Assembly (NCBI RefSeq): GCF_000147075.1
Contig: NC_014484.1
Coordinates: 2,373,501-2,437,500 of the forward strand
DNA length: 64,000 nucleotides
From: Spirochaeta thermophila DSM 6192
GTDB lineage: Bacteria > Spirochaetota > Spirochaetia > Winmispirales > Winmispiraceae
Reading direction: 5' to 3'
Translations under genes and position numbers: made by a program
The notes under the pieces: generated by a model
The model's input: only the letters and a program-made list of their open reading frames with translations
What the model was told of the DNA's origin: nothing
The model's database searches: none
Part shown: positions 33,167 through 41,177 of the stretch, piece after piece
How the letters are laid out: every line of letters begins with the position of its first letter
Position numbering within the stretch: position 1 is the stretch's first letter

Positions 33167-33985
33167 CTATTGGGCCACATTCTTCCTGTACACCGTCCCC
33201 CACTCCGTCTTCACGAACTCGAAGCCCGTGTTCATACCGAAGAGGGACTCCGAGTGCCCGATGAACAGGTAGGAATACGGGGCCATCACGTTCCAGAGGC
33301 CCTGGATCGTCGCCTTCTGAGCCGCCTCGTCGAAGTAGATGAGCACATTGCGACAGAAGACCACGTCCACATCCCTGAGATCACTCTGGTGCTTGAGATT
33401 GTGGTAATCGAACTGGACGTGGGTTCGCAGCTCGTCGCGCACCCTGTAGCCGTTCTCTTTCTTCTCGAAATACTTGGCCAGGTAGTGCTCAGGCACGCCC
33501 TCCACCCTCGCATCCGTGTAGAACCCCTCCTTCGCCACCAGCAGAGAGGAGAGACTTATATCCGATCCCACCACAAGGAATGAAAACCCCGGAGGAAGGT
33601 GCTCGCTGAGGACCATGGCGATGGTATACGGCTCCTCTCCTGTGGAACACCCCGCACTCCAGACCAACAAGGAACGCACCCCCTGCGCCCGCTTCCGCTC
33701 CACCAGGTCGGGGATCACCGCATGCCTGAAGGTCTCCCAGTGACCCTGGTTGCGGAAGAAGCGGGTGAGATTGGTGGTCACCACATCCAGGAACTCCCGG
33801 AGCTCCTCCTCGCTCGAGGAGACCTCCCTGTAGTACTCCTCGGGCGTGGAGATCCCCCTCGTGCGCAGCCTGTCCTTCACCCTGCTCTCGAGCACGGCTC
33901 GATTGGTCTCGGTGAAGGATATCCCGCTCGCCTCGTACACGAGCGTCCTGAATTTCTCGAACAGGTCCTCCGAGAGGAAAGCCAT
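33167..33985 (-). CDS. cheR: Chemotaxis protein methyltransferase
   Basis: 272 residues, standard length. The N-terminal helical domain has RVKDRLRTRGISTPEEYY and TTNLTRFFRNQGHW, the conserved T-x-x-T-x-F-F-R. The SAM-binding core has LLVWSAGCSTGEEPYTIAM. DVVFCRNVLIYFDEAAQ is the NVLIYF motif and the end is YLFIGHSESL. It methylates glutamates on methyl-accepting chemoreceptors. It is co-transcribed with cheB, and its promoter faces away from pyrG in a mirror-image arrangement. AGGAGACGAGG precedes the ATG. Confidence 0.95.
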   Translation of the reverse strand: MAFLSEDLFEKFRTLVYEASGISFTETNRAVLESRVKDRLRTRGISTPEEYYREVSSSEEELREFLDVVTTNLTRFFRNQGHWETFRHAVIPDLVERKRAQGVRSLLVWSAGCSTGEEPYTIAMVLSEHLPPGFSFLVVGSDISLSSLLVAKEGFYTDARVEGVPEHYLAKYFEKKENGYRVRDELRTHVQFDYHNLKHQSDLRDVDVVFCRNVLIYFDEAAQKATIQGLWNVMAPYSYLFIGHSESLFGMNTGFEFVKTEWGTVYRKNVAQ

Positions 33986-34005
33986 TCATCACCTCGTCTC
34001 CTTAC

Positions 34006-34035
34006 AGTCTAGGAACAGGCATGATGCCGTGTCAA
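34006..34035 (-). promoter_or_regulatory. cheR-cheB promoter
   Basis: Minus strand: TTGACA (34030-34035), 18-nt spacer, TAGACT (34006-34011). Its -35 is one arm of the palindrome CGTGTCAA-N8-TTGACACG. Confidence 0.5.
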
Positions 34036-34043
34036 GCAAACGA

Positions 34044-34073
34044 TTGACACGAAAAAGCGGAGTGTGAAATAGT
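34044..34073 (+). promoter_or_regulatory. pyrG promoter
   Basis: TTGACA (34044-34049), 18-nt spacer, AATAGT (34068-34073). It mirrors the cheR promoter: the eight-base arms span 34028-34035 and 34044-34051. Confidence 0.52.
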
Positions 34074-34105
34074 TACAGGAAGACCCCTCTTCACATGGAG
34101 TTCAT

Positions 34106-35737
34106 ATGGGAAAATATATCTTCGTCACCGGCGGCGTGTGTTCGAGCCTGGGGAAAGGTATCGCCGCAGCATCCATCGGCTCCCTACTCGAACTTCAGGG
34201 CCTCACCGTGCGCATGATAAAGATAGATCCCTACCTGAACGTCGATGCAGGCACCATGAGCCCCTACCAGCACGGCGAGGTCTACGTCACGGACGACGGT
34301 GCCGAGACCGATCTCGACCTGGGCAACTACGCACGGTTCACCAACTCACCCCTTTCCCGGGCGAACTCCATCACTACCGGTCAGATCTACATGGACGTCA
34401 TCCAGATGGAGAGGGAAGGCCGTTTCCTCGGGCGGACGGTCCAGGTGATCCCTCACATCACCGACAGGATCAAACACCGCATCAAGGCCATAGGCGACGA
34501 AGAAGGGGTGGATGTGACCATCGTGGAGATAGGCGGCACGGTGGGGGACATCGAATCCTTCCCCTTCCTGGAGGCCGTACGACAGATCATACACGAGAAA
34601 GGACATCGCAACGCCCTCTCGGTACACCTCACCCTCGTACCCCTCGTCTCGGGCGGCGAGCTCAAGACTAAACCCACCCAGCACTCGGTGAAGGAACTCC
34701 TCGGCCTCGGGATCCAACCCGACATCCTCCTCTGCCGCGCCCCCATGCCCCTCGATGAACCCCTCAGGAAGAAGATCTCCCTGTTCACGAACGTGGAACC
34801 TAGGGCCGTGATCTCCGCCTACGACGTGCCCCACACGATCTATGAGATCCCCCTCAGCTTCCACAAACAGGACCTCGATACCATCATCCTGGAGAAACTC
34901 AACCTCCCCGTGAAGACCCCTGACCTCTCGGCCTGGGAACAGGTGGTGGACATCCTCGTGAACGCCAAGGAGAGCGTGACCATCGGATTCGTGGGCAAGT
35001 ACATCGAGCTGGGCGATGCCTACAAGTCGGTGGACGAGGCGCTCTACCACGGTGGGGTCGCAAACGAGGTGCGGGTCGTACTCAAGAAGATCGACGCCGA
35101 GAGCCTGGAAAAGACCGAAGATCTCGACAACGCCTTCAAGGACGTGGACGCCATCATCGTGCCCGGGGGATTCGGACAACGGGGAATAGAGGGGATGATC
35201 AGGGCGGCCGAATATGCACGCACCAGGAACATACCCTACCTCGGGATCTGTCTCGGGATGCAGGTCATGGTGATAGAGTTCGCCCGGAACGTCCTGGGCC
35301 TCAAAGACGCCGACAGCACGGAGTTCACCCCCACCACCCCACATCCGGTGGTGAGCCTCCTCGAGGAGCAAGTGGACATCACCATGATGGGCGGCACCAT
35401 GCGTCTGGGGGCCTACGAGGCCGAACTCATGCCCGGAAGTCTCCTCAGATCTCTCTACGGAGTCGAGACCATCCAGGAACGTCACCGCCACCGCTACGAA
35501 TTCTCCAATCAATATCGCGAGCAGTTCGCCTCCTCGGGGATGCGCATCGCCGCGGTATACAGGGCGAACAACCTGGTGGAGGGTGTGGAATGGGAAGGAC
35601 ATCCCTGGGGGATCGGAGTCCAGTTCCATCCGGAGTTCAAGTCCAAACCCCTCGCCCCTCACCCGCTCTTCTCGAGCTTCATCCGGGCGGCCCTCGACTA
35701 CAAACACTCCAAGAAACAGAAAGAGCTCTTCGAATGA
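34106..35737 (+). CDS. pyrG: CTP synthase
   Basis: 543 residues, normal length. The N-terminal amidoligase has KYIFVTGGVCSSLGKGIAAAS (P-loop) and INVDAGTMSPYQHGEV-type sequence (KIDPYLNVDAGTMSPYQHGE). The C-terminal class I glutaminase has the nucleophile LGICLGMQVMVIEFAR and the His/Glu pair near GVQFHPEFKSKP. It makes CTP from UTP, ATP and glutamine. GGAG lies 6 nt before the ATG. The stop overlaps the lptC ATG, tying nucleotide supply to the LPS-transport genes, a gene order seen in other bacteria. Confidence 0.98.
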   Translation: MGKYIFVTGGVCSSLGKGIAAASIGSLLELQGLTVRMIKIDPYLNVDAGTMSPYQHGEVYVTDDGAETDLDLGNYARFTNSPLSRANSITTGQIYMDVIQMEREGRFLGRTVQVIPHITDRIKHRIKAIGDEEGVDVTIVEIGGTVGDIESFPFLEAVRQIIHEKGHRNALSVHLTLVPLVSGGELKTKPTQHSVKELLGLGIQPDILLCRAPMPLDEPLRKKISLFTNVEPRAVISAYDVPHTIYEIPLSFHKQDLDTIILEKLNLPVKTPDLSAWEQVVDILVNAKESVTIGFVGKYIELGDAYKSVDEALYHGGVANEVRVVLKKIDAESLEKTEDLDNAFKDVDAIIVPGGFGQRGIEGMIRAAEYARTRNIPYLGICLGMQVMVIEFARNVLGLKDADSTEFTPTTPHPVVSLLEEQVDITMMGGTMRLGAYEAELMPGSLLRSLYGVETIQERHRHRYEFSNQYREQFASSGMRIAAVYRANNLVEGVEWEGHPWGIGVQFHPEFKSKPLAPHPLFSSFIRAALDYKHSKKQKELFE

Positions 35738-36279
35738 GGATCCGGATCGCGCTCCTCCTCACAGGCCTTCTTCTCTCCTGCAGCTTCAACTACGAGGAGG
35801 CCATGTGGGAACCGAGCACCCGGGAATACCCGAACATGACCATAGAACACCTTTCCCACCGTGTGGTACAGGACGGAGCGCTCCTCCTCTCCGTGACCGC
35901 AGAGAAGGCCGAAGAGTATCGGGACGCACAGATCCTCGCGGTCACTGGGGTCCTGTTCCAGGAGTTCGACAGGGAGGGAAATGTCGTGAGACAGGGTCGG
36001 GCTGCGCACGCGCGGTTCCACCGGGACACCGAGGACATCGAGACCGAAGGGGAGGTTGAGGTACAGGACAGGACGGAAGACATCACCATCCGGGGATCGG
36101 ACTTCACCTGGAAGAAGAAGGAACGTTCGATCTCGGCCCCACCTGGTGTGGAGGTGGAGATCCAAGGAGAGAACTACAGGCTCAGAGGCACGGGTTTCTC
36201 CGCGGACGCTGGGACCCTCTCCCTCCGGTTCACCGGCAATCCACAAGGCACGTACACCCAGGAGGAGGACGGTGAGTAG
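35734..36279 (+). CDS. lptC: LptC-like LPS export protein, lipoprotein
   Basis: 181 residues. ATG overlaps the pyrG stop. The signal peptide carries a lipobox, LLLSCSFNY (Cys about 16), in place of the membrane anchor of E. coli LptC. The body is a beta-jellyroll pattern: MTIEHLSHRVVQDGALLLSV, AEEYRDAQILAVTGVLFQEF and IETEGEVEVQDRTEDITIRG. This resembles the LptC/OstA fold that accepts lipopolysaccharide from LptBFG. Gene order with lptA and lptB supports it. LptF/G are not in the window. Sequence similarity in this family is low, so the call rests on context and fold pattern. Confidence 0.78.
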   Translation: MRIRIALLLTGLLLSCSFNYEEAMWEPSTREYPNMTIEHLSHRVVQDGALLLSVTAEKAEEYRDAQILAVTGVLFQEFDREGNVVRQGRAAHARFHRDTEDIETEGEVEVQDRTEDITIRGSDFTWKKKERSISAPPGVEVEIQGENYRLRGTGFSADAGTLSLRFTGNPQGTYTQEEDGE

Positions 36280-36289
36280 GGGCCCCACC

Positions 36290-36922
36290 ATGCGGTCCGT
36301 GATGTGTCTCCTGTGTCTCGCCGTCTCGGTCCTCGTCGGCGAGGAGTTCTCGTTCTCCGCGGACACCCTCTCGGCCACCCTCGCCCGAGGCAAGGAGAAG
36401 ACCATACTCAAGGGCAACGCAAAGGTCGTCTCCGGAGCCCGCATCATGACGGCAGAGACCATAGAGCTCTCCGGACCCGATTTCCGCTACGTCCTCTGCA
36501 CCGGGGGAGTAGTCTTCCAGAACCCCGAGGACGGCCTCTACATACAGGCAGAACGACTGTTCCACGACAGGGAGACGGAGAAGACGCACATCGAGGGCAA
36601 CATCCTCCTCGAAGACAAGAAGAACAACACCGTGATCCGGGCTCATATCCTGGACTATGACGAACGCTCTCAACAGGCCTTCATACAGATCGGGGTGCGG
36701 ATATTCAAAGAGGACATCACCGGAAGAGGGGAGTTCGCTCACTACGACAGGGACAAGGAGATCCTCACCCTCTCGGGCTCTCCGGTTCTCTACAAGAAGC
36801 ACGACGAGTACAGAGCCACCCGGGTCATCGTCCACCTCGACACCGACGAGGTGGAGATGGAAGGCAGGATAGAAGGAACCATCCTTCAGGAGGAAGAGGA
36901 GGCACAGGAACCCCATGAGTGA
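36290..36922 (+). CDS. lptA: LptA/OstA-like periplasmic LPS-transport protein
   Basis: 210 residues from ATG 36290. A signal peptide ([15 protein letters not shown]) precedes OstA-type beta repeats: [20 protein letters not shown], then [39 protein letters not shown] and [20 protein letters not shown]. LptA filaments bridge the periplasm for LPS. An alternative GTG start at 36272 has a better ribosome-binding site (GGAGGAGG) and would add six residues. The gene overlaps lptB by 8 bases. Its acidic Glu-rich tail is unusual. Confidence 0.82.
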   Translation: MRSVMCLLCLAVSVLVGEEFSFSADTLSATLARGKEKTILKGNAKVVSGARIMTAETIELSGPDFRYVLCTGGVVFQNPEDGLYIQAERLFHDRETEKTHIEGNILLEDKKNNTVIRAHILDYDERSQQAFIQIGVRIFKEDITGRGEFAHYDRDKEILTLSGSPVLYKKHDEYRATRVIVHLDTDEVEMEGRIEGTILQEEEEAQEPHE

Positions 36923-37646
36923 GCACGTCCTGGGCGTGGATGGTCTCGTCAAACGCTTCGGCAAGAAAACCGTGGTGAAGGACGTCTCCTTCGAGATGCG
37001 CACCGGGGAAGTCGTCGGCCTCCTGGGACCAAACGGGGCGGGCAAGACCACCATCTTCTACATGGTGGTGGGATTCCTCACCCCCACCGAGGGGAGGGTC
37101 TACTTCGACTTCCACGACATCTCCCGCCTCCCCATGTACAAGAGAGCACGCCTGGGCATCTCCTACCTCCCCCAGGAACCCTCGATCTTTCGCCGCCTCA
37201 CAGTCGAGGAGAACGTGTGGGCCATCCTCGAGACGAGGAAGGACCTCACCCGGGAGGAGAAACAGAGGACCCTCGAGGAACTCCTTGCGGAGATGGGGAT
37301 CACCCACATCCGGAAGCAGAAGGCCTACACCCTCTCGGGGGGAGAACGACGGAGGACCGAGATCGCACGAGCCCTTGCGATCAGACCCGCCTTCCTCCTC
37401 CTCGACGAACCCTTCGCAGGGATAGATCCAATCGCCGTCTACGAGATCAAGCAGATCATCGCGCAGCTCTCAAACAAGGGGATAGGCATACTCATCACCG
37501 ATCACAACGTACGGGACACCCTCGAGATCACCCACCGCTCCTACATCATCAACCTCGGAGAGATCCTCGTGCAGGGATCCCGGGAGGACCTCGTGAACAA
37601 CGAGATCGCCCGCCGTATCTATCTGGGAGAACACTTCCAGCTCTGA
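36915..37646 (+). CDS. lptB: LPS export ABC transporter ATPase
   Basis: 243 residues. Walker A is [15 protein letters not shown], the Q-loop lies in [16 protein letters not shown], the signature is [15 protein letters not shown], Walker B is [12 protein letters not shown] and the H-loop is [11 protein letters not shown]. The FRRLTVEEN and [18 protein letters not shown] stretches are typical of LptB. It powers LPS extraction with LptF/G, which must be encoded elsewhere. Together with pyrG, lptC and lptA it forms a coupled operon ending just before the rpoN promoter. Confidence 0.96.
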   Translation: MSEHVLGVDGLVKRFGKKTVVKDVSFEMRTGEVVGLLGPNGAGKTTIFYMVVGFLTPTEGRVYFDFHDISRLPMYKRARLGISYLPQEPSIFRRLTVEENVWAILETRKDLTREEKQRTLEELLAEMGITHIRKQKAYTLSGGERRRTEIARALAIRPAFLLLDEPFAGIDPIAVYEIKQIIAQLSNKGIGILITDHNVRDTLEITHRSYIINLGEILVQGSREDLVNNEIARRIYLGEHFQL

Positions 37647-37657
37647 TCCCCTCCCCG

Positions 37658-37686
37658 TTGACAAAGCACCGGGCGGGTCCAATAAT
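37658..37686 (+). promoter_or_regulatory. rpoN promoter; its -10 overlaps a false ATG
   Basis: Perfect TTGACA (37658-37663), 17-nt spacer, AATAAT (37681-37686). The ATG at 37685 lies inside the -10, so translation from this promoter must use TTG 37703, which has GGGAGG 5 nt upstream. Confidence 0.65.
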
Positions 37687-37702
37687 GAAAAAGGGAGGCA
37701 CC

Positions 37703-39103
37703 TTGCAGACTCAGAAGCCCATACTCTCACAGACTCAGAAACTCAAGCTTGCCCCTCAGATGATCCAGAGCATCCAGCTTCTCCATCTCCCCCTTGCGGA
37801 CCTCAAACTCAAGATCCAGGAGGAAGTGGAAAAGAACCCCGCACTCGAAATCCTCGAGGAGCGGGGGACGATCTCGCTCGATACCGCTCAGGAGCCTCCC
37901 GAGGTCTACGAATATTTCGAGAACACATCTGATCCCGGTTTCTCCTACGCAAGGGGCTCGGACGACGAGGATGCGAAACGCAGATTCCTCGAGGGGGCCG
38001 TTGCACGGGGGGAGAGCCTCCACGAGCACCTCCTCTGGCAACTCCGACTCCACCCGGGACTCACCGCGGAGGAGATACGCCTGGGGGAGCTTCTCATACA
38101 GAACCTGGACGATCACGGTTTTCACAGGGAGGATCCCTTCATCTTCGCTCAGAACGAACGGGAGCGGCACCTCATAGAGAAGCTCATCCCTCTCATCCAG
38201 AGCTTCGATCCACCGGGCACATGCGTGAAGGACTCCGTGGAATCCCTCCTCGTCCAGGCCCGACAACGGGAAGACGCCCCCCCCCATACAGAGGAGGTCA
38301 TCTCCCGCTATCTGCCTCTCCTCGAAAAGGGCAAGACAAAGGAGATCGCGAAGGCCCTGGGAATGGAAGAGGAGGACGTCCTCTCGGTCGTGGAGTTCAT
38401 CAAGACCCTCACCCCCTTCCCGGGCTCGCTCTACTCCTCCTCGAGACCTCACTACGTCATCCCCGACCTCGAGGTGAAGGTGAAAGACGGCCATCTCGTG
38501 ATCGTCCTCAACGAAGAGGAAATCCCGGTCCTGGGGGTGAACCCCTTCTTCCGGGAGATGCAGAAAGAGAGCGACAAGAAAGACGTACAACGTTTCGTAA
38601 AACAACAGGTGCGGGAAGCCCAGATGTTCATCCAGAGCATCCATCACAGGAACCACACCCTCCTCAGGGTCGCCCGTGCCATCGTGGAGTTCCAGCGCGA
38701 CTTCTTCATCCGAGGTCCGCAGTATCTCGTCCCCCTCACCCTCAAGGACGTGGCGGAGACCGTGGAGCTTCACGAGGCTACGGTCTCCCGCATCACCACC
38801 AACAAGTACGTGCAGACGGAATGGGGCATCTACGAGCTCAAGTACTTCTTCACCAACTCGGTGAGCGGCGCTGGATCGGGCGGTTCACGCTACTCCAAAG
38901 AAGCTGTGAAGCACATCATCAAGGAGATCATCGAAGAGGAGACGAAGAAGACCGGCAGGCCGCTCTCCGACAAGAAACTCGCGGAACTCCTCAACAAGAG
39001 GGGGATCCCCATCGCCAGAAGGACCGTGGCAAAGTACCGGAAGGAACTCAACATCCGCTCCTCGTTCGAGCGGAACACATGGAGGAGGTTACATGAGAAC
39101 TGA
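37703..39103 (+). CDS. rpoN: RNA polymerase sigma-54 factor
   Basis: 466 residues if started at TTG 37703, as the promoter position and GGGAGG indicate; ATG 37685 would add six residues. Region I is the Gln/Leu-rich QTQKLKLAPQMIQSIQLLHL, where activators act. The core-binding middle domain includes FDPPGTCVKDSVESLLVQAR. The C-terminal helix-turn-helix is ETVELHEATVSRITTNKYVQ. The RpoN box is ARRTVAKYRKELNIRSS. Sigma-54 reads -24/-12 promoters and needs AAA+ activators such as the NtrX-like one encoded 4 kb downstream in the same run. It overlaps hpf by 11 bases. Confidence 0.96.
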   Translation: MQTQKPILSQTQKLKLAPQMIQSIQLLHLPLADLKLKIQEEVEKNPALEILEERGTISLDTAQEPPEVYEYFENTSDPGFSYARGSDDEDAKRRFLEGAVARGESLHEHLLWQLRLHPGLTAEEIRLGELLIQNLDDHGFHREDPFIFAQNERERHLIEKLIPLIQSFDPPGTCVKDSVESLLVQARQREDAPPHTEEVISRYLPLLEKGKTKEIAKALGMEEEDVLSVVEFIKTLTPFPGSLYSSSRPHYVIPDLEVKVKDGHLVIVLNEEEIPVLGVNPFFREMQKESDKKDVQRFVKQQVREAQMFIQSIHHRNHTLLRVARAIVEFQRDFFIRGPQYLVPLTLKDVAETVELHEATVSRITTNKYVQTEWGIYELKYFFTNSVSGAGSGGSRYSKEAVKHIIKEIIEEETKKTGRPLSDKKLAELLNKRGIPIARRTVAKYRKELNIRSSFERNTWRRLHEN

Positions 39104-39407
39104 CATCAAAGCCGTCCATTTCGACCTGAAGGATCCCACCAAAGAGTACCTCGAAAAGAAGTTCAGAAAGATCTCGTACGGGGAAAGGTTCATCGAGGAC
39201 CTCCATCTCACCCTCACCAAGGAAAACACCTCGTTCACCGCCGAGGTCAACGTCCATACCCATTGGGGTGAACTGTTCCACCTCAAAGAAGAGGCGAAGG
39301 ATCTCGTAGAGGCCATAGACAAACTCTTCGACAAACTCGACTACAAGATAGCCAAGGAGAAGAGCAAGATCCAGGACCACCATGTCGAAAAACCGGAGAA
39401 GGAATGA
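39093..39407 (+). CDS. hpf: Ribosome hibernation promoting factor, short form
   Basis: 104 residues, the short HPF/YfiA (RaiA) fold: beta strand IKAVHFDLKDPTKEYLEKKF, then HLTLTKENTSFTAEVNVHTH, then KEEAKDLVEAIDKLFDKLDYKI. It binds 30S in the mRNA/tRNA channel and dimerises or silences ribosomes in stationary phase. The long-form C-terminal dimerisation domain is absent. Its position after rpoN is the same as in Proteobacteria. Start overlaps rpoN (GGAGG in its 3' end supplies the ribosome-binding site). Confidence 0.93.
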   Translation: MRTDIKAVHFDLKDPTKEYLEKKFRKISYGERFIEDLHLTLTKENTSFTAEVNVHTHWGELFHLKEEAKDLVEAIDKLFDKLDYKIAKEKSKIQDHHVEKPEKE

Positions 39408-40390
39408 AACAGAAGTTCACCGTCCTGGACCTCCTGAGCCAGGAGCTCAAAGAGCACGACGTCCTTGATCTCAAGTGCATTGCAGGACGAAAGGGGCTCA
39501 TCCGGGTCATCGAGGTCCCCAACATCAACCGGCCGGGACTCGCCCTGAGCGGATTCTTCGAGAGCTTCGCCTACAAACGAATCCAGATCTTCGGCAGGGG
39601 GGAACACGCCTATCTCAGGAAACTCGAAGAGGAAGGCCGCTACGAGAATGTGAGGAAGATCTTCTCCTACGAGATCCCCTGCGTCATCTTCACCCATGGT
39701 CTCACCCCGCCCCAGTTCTTCGTCTCCATCGCAGAGGAGAGCGGCTGCCCGGTGCTGCAGACCCAGCTCCCCTCCGCCACGTTCACCTCCCGTATCCTCA
39801 GGGTACTCAACAACATCTTCGCCCCCAGGGAGGTGGTACACGGAGTACTCATCGAGGTCTTCGGCATCGGCGTGCTCCTCCTCGGAGAGAGCGGGGTGGG
39901 GAAGAGTGAGGCGGCCCTGGAACTGCTCGAACGCGGGCACAGACTCGTCGCCGACGATGCCGTGGAGATCCGGTGTGTGGCAGGAAACTACCTCCTGGGC
40001 ACGAGTGCGAACAGGCTCCTCGGACACCACATGGAGATCAGGGGCCTGGGCATCATCAACGTGACGCATCTGTTCGGAGTAGGGGCCATTCGGGACGAGA
40101 AGCGTATCCAGCTGGTGGTACATCTTGAACAATGGGACCCCGAGAAGGAGTACGACAGACTCGGATCCCAGGAAAAGACCCGAGACATCCTGGGAGTGAA
40201 GGTTCCCTGCGTGGAGATACCCATAAAACCGGGGAGGAACATTCCCATCCTCATCGAGACCGCGGCCATGAACGAACGGCTGAAACAGATGGGCGTCCAC
40301 TCCTCCCGTGAGTTCAACGAGCAGGTGATGAAGTGGCTTGAAAGTGAAAACGTCCGTACCATATATTTGCACAAGAACCATATGGAATAA
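39404..40390 (+). CDS. hprK: HPr kinase/phosphorylase
   Basis: 328 residues. The Walker A LLLGESGVGKSEAALEL starts near residue 156. The HPr-interacting signature follows: HRLVADDAVEIR, MEIRGLGIINVTHLFGVGAI and EIPIKPGRNIPILIETAAMN. The N-terminal domain is the usual HprK_N. It phosphorylates Ser46 of HPr in response to metabolites and also reverses the reaction. It overlaps hpf by ATGA-like coupling and precedes ptsH by 17 bases, so the modifier and its target are made together. No EI or EII genes are nearby. Confidence 0.97.
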   Translation: MKQKFTVLDLLSQELKEHDVLDLKCIAGRKGLIRVIEVPNINRPGLALSGFFESFAYKRIQIFGRGEHAYLRKLEEEGRYENVRKIFSYEIPCVIFTHGLTPPQFFVSIAEESGCPVLQTQLPSATFTSRILRVLNNIFAPREVVHGVLIEVFGIGVLLLGESGVGKSEAALELLERGHRLVADDAVEIRCVAGNYLLGTSANRLLGHHMEIRGLGIINVTHLFGVGAIRDEKRIQLVVHLEQWDPEKEYDRLGSQEKTRDILGVKVPCVEIPIKPGRNIPILIETAAMNERLKQMGVHSSREFNEQVMKWLESENVRTIYLHKNHME

Positions 40391-40407
40391 CACGAGCGGT
40401 AGGACCA

Positions 40408-40674
40408 ATGACGGAAAGAGAAGTGGTGATCAAGAACAGGGCAGGGATCCATGCGCGACCTGCCACCCTGCTGGTGAACACGGCGAACAAGTTCTCCTCT
40501 CAGATCTTCCTCGAGAAAGACAGTGAACGCGTGAACGCGAAATCCATCATGGGAATCATCACCCTGGGCGCAGGGTACAACACGAAACTCCGGATCATCG
40601 CCGATGGCGAGGACGAGGAGGAGGCCGTGAAGGCACTGGCGGAACTCTTCGACAAGAAATTCGAGGAAGAATGA
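40408..40674 (+). CDS. ptsH: Phosphocarrier protein HPr
   Basis: 88 residues. Active-site H15 is in NRAGIHARPATLLV, and the HprK target S46 is in NAKSIMGIITLGAG; both phosphorylation sites are intact. HPr carries phosphate from EI to EIIA proteins or, as HPr-Ser-P, acts as a regulator. In spirochaetes with incomplete PTS, HPr is thought to be mainly regulatory. It follows hprK directly and overlaps the next lipoprotein gene by 4 bases. Confidence 0.97.
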   Translation: MTEREVVIKNRAGIHARPATLLVNTANKFSSQIFLEKDSERVNAKSIMGIITLGAGYNTKLRIIADGEDEEEAVKALAELFDKKFEEE

Positions 40675-41177
40675 GGAGGCTGTCCCTCTCGCTGGGAGTA
40701 CTCATCCTCCTTTCGGCATGCAGTCATACGTCCACCCCCAACCTCCTCCTTCGAGAGGAAGGTGGTGTACTCGTATGTGAACTGCCGCATGAAGAGAGAC
40801 GGCACATCCTCTCCCTCCTTGAGCAAGGTTTCTCATCGAAGATGACCCTCAGACTCCGTACCACTCGATGGCCGCTCCCCTTCCTCCCCTCCACCCTTTG
40901 GGCCGAGGAGAGGAGGCTCAGGAGGCTCCCCGAGGGAGAATGGGTGGTGGAGACCGGGGACGGGCGGAGGACGTCGTATCCATCGGAGGAGCTCTTTCTC
41001 CGGGATGCCTTCCGCTTCTCGATTCCCCGCTCCCTCCTCACGGGGGGTGGTGCACTCATCCGCGTGGATGTCGAGAGAGTGGCGCTCAGTCCACCTTTCA
41101 CCATCATCCCTTCGCAACTGAGGAGAAGGGATCTCGCAGCCTATGAGATCACCGTGCCTTCAGGGGCTCTGCCGTGA
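40671..41177 (+). CDS. Lipoprotein, possibly DUF4390 family
   Basis: 168 residues. Signal peptide with lipobox LLSACSHT (Cys about 16). A beta-rich body follows (LVCELPHEERRHILSLLEQG, SKMTLRLRTTRWPLPF), with EEELFLRDAFRFSIPRSLL-like spacing and the end RVALSPPFTIIPSQLRRRD. The gene lies directly before an NtrY-like kinase and overlaps its GTG start (GTGA). In Proteobacteria the gene before NtrYX-like pairs often encodes a DUF4390 protein; the length and DGxxL-type layout agree, but I cannot confirm the family. It may be an envelope sensor partner of the kinase (inference). Confidence 0.6.
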   Translation: MRRLSLSLGVLILLSACSHTSTPNLLLREEGGVLVCELPHEERRHILSLLEQGFSSKMTLRLRTTRWPLPFLPSTLWAEERRLRRLPEGEWVVETGDGRRTSYPSEELFLRDAFRFSIPRSLLTGGGALIRVDVERVALSPPFTIIPSQLRRRDLAAYEITVPSGALP

